This document shows, piece by piece, positions 1 through 7,279 of a stretch of 8,138 bases of DNA; within the stretch, counting starts at the first letter, position 1, and the number at the start of each line of letters is the position of its first letter. The DNA comes from JBCDBH01 sp039184055 (GTDB lineage: Bacteria; Acidobacteriota; Thermoanaerobaculia; Multivoradales; J023). Location of the stretch: positions 1 through 8,138 of the forward strand of contig JBCDBH010000272.1 in the NCBI GenBank assembly GCA_039184055.1. Reading direction: 5' to 3'. Under the pieces are notes generated by a model. That model saw only the letters and a list, made by a program, of their open reading frames with translations. It had not been told where the DNA came from and did not search any database. A program made the position numbers and the translations under genes.

Positions 1-692
1 ACAAGATGGATGAAGCGATCGAGACGCCGAGTACCGAGCTGTCGGAATGGGCACCGCGTCTGTTCACCCTGCAGATCAGCCGTGATCAGATTCGCGACGT
101 CATCGGCCCAGGTGGCAAGACGATCCGCTCGATCCAGGAAGAGACCGGCTGTGAGATCGAAATCGAGAATGACGGCAAGGTCATCGTCGCCTCGCCTGAT
201 GGTGTCGCGGCGCGCCGTGCCATCGACTTGATCGAACGTCTCACCGAGAAACCCGAAGTCGGCAAGAACTACTCGGGTATCGTCACCCGGATCGAGAGCT
301 TCGGCGCCTTTGTCGAGATCTTGCCGGGCACTGAGGGTTTGCTCCACATCAGTGAGCTCGCACCCTACCGTGTCCGTGAAGTCACGGACATCATTCGCGA
401 GGGTGACCAGGTCGAAGTCAAGGTGGTCGAGATCGACCAGGAAAAAGGTCGCTACCGACTGTCGCGCAAGGCCGTCTTGCTCGAGGATCCGAACTACGAA
501 CCGAGTGAAGAAGAGCTGGCTCTCGCCGCGGCGGCCCGTGAGGACCGCGGTGGCGACGATCGTGGCTCCCGTGGCGGTGGCCGTGGTCGCGGCGGCGGTC
601 GTGATGGCGGTCGTGGCGGCGGCGGTCGTGAAGGCAGCCGTGGCGGTCGTGGTGGCCGCGGCGGTCGTGGTGGCGGTCGACGCGAGCGTTGA
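1..692 (+). CDS. pnp: Polyribonucleotide nucleotidyltransferase (PNPase), C-terminal part, 5' end outside window
   Basis: PNPase degrades RNA 3'-to-5' by phosphorolysis and works in mRNA turnover and RNA quality control, often in a degradosome. Only the RNA-binding half is visible. The frame is open from the left edge, and the ATG at position 6 is internal: its Lys-Met-Asp-Glu-Ala context matches the usual stretch just before the PNPase KH domain. Numbering from that Met, a KH domain spans about residues 19-80 with the GPGGK loop at 34-38. An S1 domain follows at about 87-157, with the typical SFGAFVEI and GLLHISEL strands and ending in RLSRKA. A disordered Arg/Gly tail runs from about residue 178 to the end at 228. 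The two RNase PH catalytic domains must lie upstream. The gene ends at TGA 690-692, and a hairpin follows. Identification rests on the KH-S1 order and characteristic motifs and is firm; the tail is unusual. Confidence 0.95.
   Translation, partial: KMDEAIETPSTELSEWAPRLFTLQISRDQIRDVIGPGGKTIRSIQEETGCEIEIENDGKVIVASPDGVAARRAIDLIERLTEKPEVGKNYSGIVTRIESFGAFVEILPGTEGLLHISELAPYRVREVTDIIREGDQVEVKVVEIDQEKGRYRLSRKAVLLEDPNYEPSEEELALAAAAREDRGGDDRGSRGGGRGRGGGRDGGRGGGGREGSRGGRGGRGGRGGGRRER
537..689 (+). repeat. Low-complexity RGG/GGR-coding tract at the 3' end of pnp
   Basis: This stretch is built from imperfect GGT-GGC-CGT type triplets and encodes a 51-residue tail made almost only of Gly and Arg with a few Asp, Glu and Ser. 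It ends in Arg-Arg-Glu-Arg before the stop. RGG tails bind RNA non-specifically and are common in RNA-processing proteins; a role in RNA binding or condensate formation here is inference. The repetitive DNA probably makes the tail length variable between related strains. It also creates long spurious open frames on the opposite strand. Confidence 0.8.
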
Positions 693-705
693 CCACTCCG
701 TCGAT

Positions 706-739
706 GAGCTGGGTACTCGTGCAAGCGGGTGCCCAGCTC
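706..739 (+). terminator. Probable transcription terminator hairpin downstream of pnp
   Basis: The arms 706-719 (gagctgggtactcg) and 726-739 (cgggtgcccagctc) can pair over 14 bp with two G-U wobbles, closing a 6-nt loop (tgcaag). It starts 13 bp after the pnp stop codon and ends 59 bp before the next gene, which is where a terminator is expected. The tract after it is only modestly T-rich (gcttgtta), so this is not a textbook rho-independent terminator. A role in protecting the pnp mRNA 3' end is also possible. Confidence 0.55.
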
Positions 740-798
740 CGCTTGTTACCGGGCGGCTGTAGTATGCTCGGCCTGTTGGTCTGAAACGAGCTGTTTCC

Positions 799-1908
799 AT
801 GGAACAACACATTCTTGTAGTCGACGACGAACCGACCGTACGTGAGCTCTTGCAATCGCAGCTCACCTTTTTGGGGTATCCGGTTCACGCGCTCGACAAT
901 GGCGAGGCTGCTCTCGCCCTGGCCGACAATGGCAAGCCTCCCGCCGTTGCGCTTCTCGACATCGAAATGCCCGGTATGCCGGGGGTCGAATTGCTCCGTC
1001 GCCTGCAAGCGCTGGACAAGGACATCCAGGTCATCATGGTGTCTGGCCGGCAAGATCTCGGCACCGTACGGACGTGCGTCCGTGAAGGTGCCTACGACTA
1101 CCTCGCCAAGCCATTCGATCTCGAAGACCTCCGTACGACCCTCGAGCGCGCGCTCGAACGTCGTCGACTGACCATTCAGAATCGCGCCTACAAAGCGCAT
1201 CTCGAAAAGAAAGTCGACGAGAAAACCCACGAGCTCCGGCAGACGCGCGATATCGCTCTGCACACGCTCGCCAAGCTCGCCGAATCACGCGATAGCGAAA
1301 CCGGTTTTCATCTCGAGCGCATCGCCGAGTACAGTCGCGTGCTCGCCAAAGCGCTGCGTGACGGCACCTATGCCGATCGGATTCACGACGATTTCGTCAA
1401 GGAAGTGGTCGAGTCGAGTCCGCTACACGACATCGGCAAGGTCGGTATTCCCGACGCCATCCTCCGTAAGCCAGGTCCACTGACCGACGAAGAAATGGCG
1501 ATCATGCGCACCCATACGACCATCGGGGGCGATACCCTGAGGACGGTGCTCGACCGCTATGACGTCGGTCCGACCTTTCTCGACATGGCGATGGATATCG
1601 CCTATAGCCATCATGAACGGTGGGACGGCGGTGGCTATCCCGATGGGCTGGCGGGAGAAGACATCCCGCTCCCCGCCCGAATCGTAGCGCTCGCCGACGC
1701 CTACGACACGATCACCACACGCCGGCCGTACAAAGAACCTTACAGCCACGAAGAAGCGGTGCGACGTATCCGTATCGATCGCGGTCTACACTTCGATCCG
1801 ATCATCGTCGACACGTTTCTCGCGTGCGAAACGACCTTCGCCCGCATTCATCAGCAGCTTCACGACCAGCAACCGACCTTGACGTCGGCCGCGGCCGAGA
1901 CGACATGA
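799..1908 (+). CDS. Response regulator with HD-GYP domain, probable cyclic-di-GMP phosphodiesterase (RpfG-like)
   Basis: The 369-residue cytoplasmic protein has an N-terminal receiver domain (about 1-120), a charged helical linker (about 120-155) and an HD-GYP domain (about 156-345). Receiver residues are intact: the acidic pair Asp9-Asp10, phosphoacceptor Asp54, Ser82 and Lys104 followed by Pro105. The HD-GYP domain keeps an upstream His171, the His210-Asp211 pair with GKVGIPD after it, His239, and the signature HHERWDGGGYP at 271-281. HD-GYP enzymes hydrolyse cyclic-di-GMP through pGpG toward GMP at a two- or three-iron centre, so the predicted role is phosphorylation-controlled lowering of cyclic-di-GMP. 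No sensor kinase is nearby, so the input is unknown. The ATG at 799 is supported by the immediate start of the receiver fold; the ribosome site (gag at 788-790) is weak. Its stop overlaps the start of the next gene by 4 bp, implying co-translation. The last ~20 residues are Thr/Ala-rich and look unstructured. Confidence 0.95.
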   Translation: MEQHILVVDDEPTVRELLQSQLTFLGYPVHALDNGEAALALADNGKPPAVALLDIEMPGMPGVELLRRLQALDKDIQVIMVSGRQDLGTVRTCVREGAYDYLAKPFDLEDLRTTLERALERRRLTIQNRAYKAHLEKKVDEKTHELRQTRDIALHTLAKLAESRDSETGFHLERIAEYSRVLAKALRDGTYADRIHDDFVKEVVESSPLHDIGKVGIPDAILRKPGPLTDEEMAIMRTHTTIGGDTLRTVLDRYDVGPTFLDMAMDIAYSHHERWDGGGYPDGLAGEDIPLPARIVALADAYDTITTRRPYKEPYSHEEAVRRIRIDRGLHFDPIIVDTFLACETTFARIHQQLHDQQPTLTSAAAETT

Positions 1909-2693
1909 TCACCACCGATCCAACCGTCGCCGCGATCCGTCGCGATGACTTGGTTCGTTGGCTCGATACGCTTCTCGCCCCGGTCGACGAGAACGACTTT
2001 TGCCCCAACGGGCTTCAGGTAGAAGGCCCGGACGTGGTGAGTCATGTCGTCACCTCGGTGTCGGCCAGTCGCGAGCTTTTTTCGCGCGCCGCGGCGCTCG
2101 GTGCCGATACGGTTCTGGTACACCACGGTGTGTTCTGGAAAGGCGACCCGCAACCTTTGGTTGGCTGGCGGCTCGGGCGCATGCGGACCCTGCTCGATAG
2201 CGAGCTCAATCTCATCGCCTATCACTTGCCTCTCGACCGTCACCCCGAGATCGGCAACAACGCCCTCGCCGCCAAGGCGATCGGCCTCGAGGACCGTACC
2301 GGTTTCGCGCCTGTCTTCGGACGTGACGTCGCCGTGCACGGAAGCTTCGCGGAGCCGATCGATTGGGACACGCTGCTCAGCCGAGTAAGCGACTTCTACG
2401 GCCAGTCGCCTCTCGTCGCCTATCGTGAAGGACCCACCGAGATCCGCAAGGTCGGTATCTCCTGTGGTGGCGCGCCCGCCGATCTCTATCGAGCGATCGA
2501 CCTCGGGCTCGACGCCTTTGTCACCGGTGAGGTTCGCGAATGGGTCATGAACGTGGCTCGCGAGGCGGGGATCCACTACCTCGCCTGTGGACACTATGCG
2601 ACCGAGCGTTGCGGCATCCGATCATTGGGTGAGCACATCAATGAAGAGCTCGGTATTCGCGTCACCTGGGTCGACATCCCCAACCCGGGCTAA
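1905..2693 (+). CDS. Nif3-like dinuclear metal centre protein (NIF3/YbgI/DUF34 family)
   Basis: The 262-residue protein belongs to the Nif3 family, toroidal hexamers with a two-metal site in each subunit. The cellular role is unsettled; the old label GTP cyclohydrolase 1 type 2 is not well supported, and metal-handling roles have been proposed. Visible family motifs are CPNGLQVEG at 33-41, metal-ligand His73-His74 in VHHGVFW, His107 and Asp111 in YHLPLDRH, the GGAPADL and TGEVREW stretches, and the C-terminal GHYATE with His230 and Glu234. All expected ligands are present. Length matches the short E. coli YbgI form, with no inserted middle domain as in Bacillus YqfO. The ATG at 1905 forms an ATGA overlap with the stop of the HD-GYP gene. 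The frame is open further upstream, but those codons lie within the upstream gene and have no Nif3 similarity. Residues 1-30 fit a normal Nif3 N-terminus. It converges on lhr with 8 bp between the stops. Confidence 0.93.
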   Translation: MITTDPTVAAIRRDDLVRWLDTLLAPVDENDFCPNGLQVEGPDVVSHVVTSVSASRELFSRAAALGADTVLVHHGVFWKGDPQPLVGWRLGRMRTLLDSELNLIAYHLPLDRHPEIGNNALAAKAIGLEDRTGFAPVFGRDVAVHGSFAEPIDWDTLLSRVSDFYGQSPLVAYREGPTEIRKVGISCGGAPADLYRAIDLGLDAFVTGEVREWVMNVAREAGIHYLACGHYATERCGIRSLGEHINEELGIRVTWVDIPNPG

Positions 2694-2701
2694 CCCCCGC
2701 C

Positions 2702-3259
2702 TCATTCATAGCGTTTCCACAGCTTGACCGTCTTCGGCTCGCGGGTGATTCGAAACGACTCGGCAAGCCGTCCGACGTAGGGACTGTCGAGCGCGGGCTC
2801 GTCGTTGATCGTCTCGACATCGATGCTCGACGCCGGCTGGGCGCCCCGGGTCAGCAGGTGTCGAAGCACGTCGAGGTGACGTCCGAGATCGGGATGATCG
2901 TCGGCGAGGTGAAAGGTGAGATCTTTGCCGCCCCGCCGAGCGACAAGAGTCAATCTCGCTCCCTGGAACGCGAGATAGGTCGTTGCGTGCCGTGCCGGTA
3001 GCAAGCTCTTCAATCCGACCACATCGACGCCACACAGCGAGGCGGGATCGGCGGCATTGACCCAGTACAGGGCGTCTTCAGACATCCCTGCCGTCAAGCG
3101 GCGATAGGCAGCCACTGAGATGAATTGCAGACCCGGTATCCCCGCGAAGAAATGACCGGCGAGCACCTCACCTCCCAGCTCCATGACCCGTAGCGCACGA
3201 AACACGGCGCCCCACTGGAGAGCGGGTAGCTCGCGCTGGAGCAATCCGCGAAAGAGCAA
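2702..3259 (-). CDS. lhr: Detached C-terminal part of Lhr helicase (last winged helix plus AlkZ-like beta-barrel)
   Basis: This open frame is the missing end of the Lhr helicase encoded just upstream, in exactly the same reading frame, separated from it by one TAA at 3311-3313. Homologous reading resumes directly after that stop: codons 3310-3260 give 17 residues including RVRVLLQRWG, the usual first helix of an Lhr winged-helix module. TTG at 3259 is only the first conventional start codon and lacks a good ribosome site, so efficient independent translation is doubtful. The 185 residues continue the winged helix (LRVMELGGEVLAGHFFAG, then the GLQF segment). A beta-barrel follows, containing the conserved NAADPASLCGV stretch, and the segment ends at TGA 2704-2702. 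In Lhr this region belongs to the C-terminal oligomerisation and DNA-binding half. It has no further stop or frameshift over 202 codons, so it was under selection until recently or still is. It may be dead, read through, reinitiated, or joined to lhr in the true sequence. Confidence 0.75.
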   Translation of the reverse strand: MLFRGLLQRELPALQWGAVFRALRVMELGGEVLAGHFFAGIPGLQFISVAAYRRLTAGMSEDALYWVNAADPASLCGVDVVGLKSLLPARHATTYLAFQGARLTLVARRGGKDLTFHLADDHPDLGRHLDVLRHLLTRGAQPASSIDVETINDEPALDSPYVGRLAESFRITREPKTVKLWKRYE

Positions 3260-3310
3260 GCCCCACCGCTGAAGCAGGACACGGACTCGATCTCGGATCA
3301 GGCTTTCTTC

Positions 3311-3313
3311 TTA
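3311..3313 (-). other. In-frame TAA stop interrupting lhr at codon 1323
   Basis: On the minus strand the local reading is GTT CTC TAA GAA GAA AGC CTG. The TAA lies in the linker between two winged-helix modules. Both flanks are in one frame and both look like normal Lhr. A single substitution from GAA, CAA, AAA, TCA, TTA or TAY would produce it. The downstream GAA GAA codons make an original GAA attractive, but that is a guess. Confidence 0.85.
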
Positions 3314-6300
3314 GAGAACGTCATCACCGTCATGGGTGCGCGGGATCTCCAACCGTAGCCAATGCCCGAGAAAGGGTTTGCTCGGCCGCCAACGTTGCGC
3401 GGCGCGTCCCCGGCGACGTCGCTCGGGGCGTCGCGGTGGTGGGCTCGTCTCGGCCCGCCATTGGTTGGCGACCCCGCGACGCAACGCCGCGAACGAGTCG
3501 TTTCGAACGTCTCCATTCCAAACCGCCTGCCACAATTGCTCGGTGACTGCCGCTACCGCCTGGTCGGTACGTGTAGCGATGGATTCCGTGGTGTCGAGGC
3601 CACGAACGGACGGGAGCAGCTCGGCACGCGTACGTTCCTCGGCTTCGTCTCGAGGTCGTATGAGGAGCTCGAGATCGCTCGGGAACGCGAAGGCGATCCG
3701 ACCCTTGCCGTGGCCAAACCAGAGCAACTCGCTCTCCTGGAGAGTCGAGTCGAGCCACGACGGATAGTAAGGGTCCAGCCGTGCCGGCAGGATGTCCATT
3801 TCCCACTGCGCCGCTGGCGCCACCCATCCCAGGAGCTGCTCGATACGATCCTCGAGATCGTCGATGCCGTCCCCACGGCTGGTAAGCCCCTGATGCTCAG
3901 CGAAGAACAACGGCAGATGCGTGGCGGGTAGCGTTTCGAAGCTCGGTCGTCGATCACGTCGCAACGCACGAAGCAGTCTCTCGAGATTCTCGGTATCGCA
4001 GACCTCGTCGGTGTCCGTGTTGCGGGTGAGCCGATCGATCACGATCAGTCGTCGCTCCACGAGGACATCGAGCACGTCCTCCAACTCGGTGTCGTCGAGC
4101 CCCCAGACGCTGGCGATCCTGCTGGGTGGAATCGGTGGGTAGGCTCGCAACCACTCCGACACCCGCTCGGTCAGCTCGATCTCCGGGGCTTCGATCTCCG
4201 GGGCTTCGATCTCTGAGGCTTCGATCTCTGAGATTTCGTCGCGCTCCCGTTTCCGTCGACACAGCCGGACCACCCCGGAGATCGCCTCGGCCGGAGCGTC
4301 CTCGCCAGGGTCATCGAGAGCTCGGAGCTTCAGGTCGGCAGGATCGAGGCCGAATGTACCGACCAAGCTCGCGACCAGCTCGATCGACAACACGGATGGT
4401 CGATCCGCGCCAGGTGGCGCCCACACGACCAGTCGATCACGAAGTCCGCTCCACCGTTCTCGATCGAGCTGACCGTGGTCGCGTTCGATCGCCTCGAGGA
4501 GCTCGGTCCACTCGTCGATCGGCAGGAGGATGCGTTCGCTGACCCAGTCGACGAGCTCGGTACCTGGCTCGGGAGTCCAGCTGATCTCGATGCGCTGTGC
4601 CTTGCGCCGAAAGGACTCGACCGTGGTCGGGTCGAGCCGTGGTCGAAGCTCGGTCGAAAACACCAGCTCGCGTAGCAGATCTTCGCGAACACCGGACGCC
4701 CCTGCACCGTTCGGCACGTCGTCTTCGTACATGAGCTGATTGGTTTCGAGCCACACCAAACCCCCGGCGAAGGGGGAAGCTTTCGCGGTCGTCGCCTCGT
4801 GAATACGGATCTCGCCCCGCTCGATTTCGCCCAGGCGTACACGCAGGGTCTCGAGATCGAATAGATCGCGCAAACACGTGCGCCATGTCTCGATCACCAC
4901 CGGGAAATCGCCGTAGCTCGCCACTTCACCGAGAAGTTTCTTGGCTCGCTGTCGGGACAACCACAAGGGCGTACGATGTCCGAAGCCGGCGCGAGGCAAG
5001 AGAAGCGCGGTCGCGGCGTTGATCCGGAAATTGGCACCAAAGAAACCGGTCGACTCGAGCCGGCGTCGTAACAAGGTTTCGAGGTGATCGGGAGCCACCA
5101 TCGCGAAGAGCTCGTGGGCCGCGATCGGCTGATCGAGCCGCAGCATGATGGCGTCGTCGTCACTGAGGATGTTCACGGGTGCGCTCGAGCTTTCCTCGAG
5201 CGCCGCTCCGAGCGCGAGCGCGAAGGGTCGATTGACGGTCCCACCCCACATCGTGTGGAGAATCAACTGGACGGGCTCTCCGGCCCGCGCCAGTGGATCG
5301 CGGACCGTCTCGGCGACGATCCGACTGCGATGCGGTAGCTCGACGGTAGCGTCGATCTGGCGCCGTAGGAAGTCGGCCAGGGCGTCGATCGCCTCGTTGT
5401 CGAGCTCGTGCTCGGTGCGGAGCTCCTGTCGCCAGGCAGCATCATCGAGCCGAGTCGAGGCCCGCTCGAGAAAGGCGGCGATCCGGGTCGCCAAGAACGC
5501 GCCTCGATCGCGTTGATCGGCACGCCAGAACGGAGCCATGGCCGAGGCGCCCGTGGCGGGAACCACGACCACGTCGTTGTGTGTGATCTGCTGGATTCGC
5601 CATGTCTGAGCGCCGAGCGTGAAGACATCGCCGAGGCTGCGCTCCCAGACGAATTCCTCGTCGAGATCGCCGATCTTGCCTTCTCCACCCTCACGCACCA
5701 GCCGGTAGTAGCCACGGTCCGGAATGGTCCCCCCAGCGGCGTAGAGCAAGCGAGCCACGCCCGGGCGAGCCGTGATCGTGCCGTTCAGACGGTCCACCGA
5801 GACGCGAGGCCGGAGCTCCCGGATGCGACTATCGGCATAGCGCCCGGCCAACATCTCGACAACGAGATCGAAATGGCGTCGGGTCAGCTCGCGAAACGGG
5901 GTGCTGGCTCGTACTGTCGCGAAAAGATCGTCGAGTGACCACGCCTCGACCGCGATCATCGACAAAAGAACTTGGGCGAGCACATCGAGCGGCGCCTCGA
6001 TCGGTTGTACCGGCTCGATTTCACCCGCGAGTACGGCTCGCGCGACCACGGCGGCATCGAGAAGATCGCGGCCATGAATCGGCAAGAACGTTCCACGGCT
6101 CGACACATCGACCTGATGACCCGCGCGCCCGATCCTCTGGACCGCTGATGCGATCGAATAGGGTGTTTGCACCAGGACGACCTCGTCCAACGCGCCGACG
6201 TCGATACCGAGCTCGAGAGAATTGGTGGCGACGATCGCCGGGAGCTCTCCCGCTTTGAGCTTGTCTTCCACCGCGGTGCGCACTGGGCGAGACAACGAAC

Positions 6301-7279
6301 CGTGGTGCGACCAGGCAAGATCACGTGGCTGGTCTTGATTGATCAGACCGGTGATTTTCTCGGACAGTCGACGGCTATTGGCAAAGATCAGCGTGCTGCG
6401 ATTGCCACGGATATGGCGTCGAAACGTGTCCGCCATGATCTCCCACAGACCGTCTCCGGACGACTCGGGTCGATCGGCGAGTCGATGGGGTGGATAACGC
6501 ACCTGGACCTGATAGTCCTTGGTGGTTTCACTGGCGACGACCTGTATCGGTCGGGGCGCATAATGGTCACCGCCCTCGATCGGCTGGTGACGATAGCCGC
6601 CGACGAACCGGGCGATGGTCTCGAGCGGCCGGATCGTCGCCGACAGGGCGATACGCTGAAAATCCCCTGACAAACGTACGAGCCGGTCGACCGCGGTGAT
6701 CAAGTGAGTGCCGCGTTTGCTCGCCGCGACGGCGTGAATCTCGTCGAGAATGACCGTCGTCAAGTTGCCCAGAAGCGTACGACCACCCTTCGACGTCAAC
6801 AGAATATTCAGGCTCTCGGGTGTCGTGATCAGGATCTCGGGAGGCTGACGAAGCATCTTGCGCCGCTCGCTCTGCGGCGTGTCACCGCTGCGCGTGACCG
6901 CGCGAATCGGTGGCGCCTCGATCCCCGCTTGTGTGAATTCATCGCGCAACGCGGCGAGCGGTAGATCGAGATTGCGTCGCACGTCCGTATTGAGCGCGCG
7001 CAGCGGCGAGACATAGAGAACCCGGGTGGCGCCGGCAGGCCAGGTGCCGGTGAGGAGTCGGTCGATCGCCCACAGAAAGGCGGTGAGCGTCTTGCCACTA
7101 CCCGTCGGCGCGGTGACCAGCAGGTTCTCGTCGGAGGCGATACGCGGCCAGGCGCGTGCTTGAATATCCGTCGGGGTTCCGATCACGCGTCGAAACCACG
7201 ACGCCACCAGAGGATGAAAAGGCGCCAGAGCGTCATCCGCCGAGGGTCGGCGAGACGGCTGATCGGTCAATTCACCCAC
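3311..7279 (-). CDS. lhr: Lhr, large superfamily 2 ATP-dependent helicase, prematurely terminated
   Basis: Lhr (large helicase-related) is a cytoplasmic 3'-to-5' translocase that unwinds RNA:DNA hybrids and DNA and is linked to DNA repair. The 1322 residues begin with two RecA-like domains. Visible motifs are a Q-like motif near TPTDIQARAW (35-44), Walker A APTGSGKT with Lys63, TTPESLN at 152-158, Walker B DEIH at 179-182, SAT at 213-215, SLELGID at 354-360 and QRIGRAGH at 381-388. A winged helix and the Lhr-specific beta domain follow (APFWR in the middle). The helicase core ends near residue 880, and winged-helix modules of the C-terminal half come after it, including an acidic repeat linker at 1015-1034. 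All helicase motifs are intact. Family members run to about 1500 residues; this one stops about 200 short, and its last modules lie in frame beyond the TAA. The GTG at 7279 overlaps the end of the upstream membrane-protein gene by 13 bp, and ALAPFHPLVASWF at 17-29 is a normal Lhr N-terminus, which supports this start. Confidence 0.95.
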   Translation of the reverse strand: MGELTDQPSRRPSADDALAPFHPLVASWFRRVIGTPTDIQARAWPRIASDENLLVTAPTGSGKTLTAFLWAIDRLLTGTWPAGATRVLYVSPLRALNTDVRRNLDLPLAALRDEFTQAGIEAPPIRAVTRSGDTPQSERRKMLRQPPEILITTPESLNILLTSKGGRTLLGNLTTVILDEIHAVAASKRGTHLITAVDRLVRLSGDFQRIALSATIRPLETIARFVGGYRHQPIEGGDHYAPRPIQVVASETTKDYQVQVRYPPHRLADRPESSGDGLWEIMADTFRRHIRGNRSTLIFANSRRLSEKITGLINQDQPRDLAWSHHGSLSRPVRTAVEDKLKAGELPAIVATNSLELGIDVGALDEVVLVQTPYSIASAVQRIGRAGHQVDVSSRGTFLPIHGRDLLDAAVVARAVLAGEIEPVQPIEAPLDVLAQVLLSMIAVEAWSLDDLFATVRASTPFRELTRRHFDLVVEMLAGRYADSRIRELRPRVSVDRLNGTITARPGVARLLYAAGGTIPDRGYYRLVREGGEGKIGDLDEEFVWERSLGDVFTLGAQTWRIQQITHNDVVVVPATGASAMAPFWRADQRDRGAFLATRIAAFLERASTRLDDAAWRQELRTEHELDNEAIDALADFLRRQIDATVELPHRSRIVAETVRDPLARAGEPVQLILHTMWGGTVNRPFALALGAALEESSSAPVNILSDDDAIMLRLDQPIAAHELFAMVAPDHLETLLRRRLESTGFFGANFRINAATALLLPRAGFGHRTPLWLSRQRAKKLLGEVASYGDFPVVIETWRTCLRDLFDLETLRVRLGEIERGEIRIHEATTAKASPFAGGLVWLETNQLMYEDDVPNGAGASGVREDLLRELVFSTELRPRLDPTTVESFRRKAQRIEISWTPEPGTELVDWVSERILLPIDEWTELLEAIERDHGQLDRERWSGLRDRLVVWAPPGADRPSVLSIELVASLVGTFGLDPADLKLRALDDPGEDAPAEAISGVVRLCRRKRERDEISEIEASEIEAPEIEAPEIELTERVSEWLRAYPPIPPSRIASVWGLDDTELEDVLDVLVERRLIVIDRLTRNTDTDEVCDTENLERLLRALRRDRRPSFETLPATHLPLFFAEHQGLTSRGDGIDDLEDRIEQLLGWVAPAAQWEMDILPARLDPYYPSWLDSTLQESELLWFGHGKGRIAFAFPSDLELLIRPRDEAEERTRAELLPSVRGLDTTESIATRTDQAVAAVTEQLWQAVWNGDVRNDSFAALRRGVANQWRAETSPPPRRPERRRRGRAAQRWRPSKPFLGHWLRLEIPRTHDGDDVL
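4178..4237 (-). repeat. In-frame minisatellite in lhr, four tandem 15-bp copies
   Basis: Four adjacent 15-bp units lie at 4178-4192, 4193-4207, 4208-4222 and 4223-4237. On the plus strand the first two are identical (gatctccggggcttc); the third and fourth differ at a few positions (gatctctgaggcttc, gatctctgagatttc). They encode residues 1015-1034 of Lhr as repeats of Glu-Ile-Glu-Ala-Pro/Ser, an acidic linker next to the basic stretch CRRKRER and before the next winged helix. Because the unit is a multiple of three, copy-number change would keep the frame. Confidence 0.9.

Noticed and set aside
760..765. Possible -10 box TAGTAT ahead of the HD-GYP gene
   Set aside because: It matches the consensus at four of six positions and is well placed, about 33 bp before the ATG, but no acceptable -35 box lies 16-18 bp upstream. 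Too weak to annotate as a promoter.
418..1263. Long minus-strand open frame of 281 codons antisense to pnp and the HD-GYP gene
   Set aside because: It spans the intergenic hairpin, and its His/Arg-rich middle is the mirror of the RGG tract. It matches no family and is antisense to two well-recognised genes, so it is a composition artefact of GC-rich DNA.
1620..1904. Upstream extension of the Nif3 frame by 95 codons
   Set aside because: These codons lie inside the HD-GYP coding region in another frame and are Arg/Ser-rich without Nif3 similarity. The ATG at 1905 gives a normal family length.
3260..3330. Frameshift as the cause of the lhr interruption
   Set aside because: The upstream and downstream parts are in the same frame; only the TAA at 3311-3313 separates them, so a substitution is the simplest explanation.
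5408..5938. 176-codon plus-strand open frame inside lhr
   Set aside because: It is antisense to clearly conserved Lhr sequence and has no recognisable motif. Several similar frames inside lhr were rejected for the same reason.
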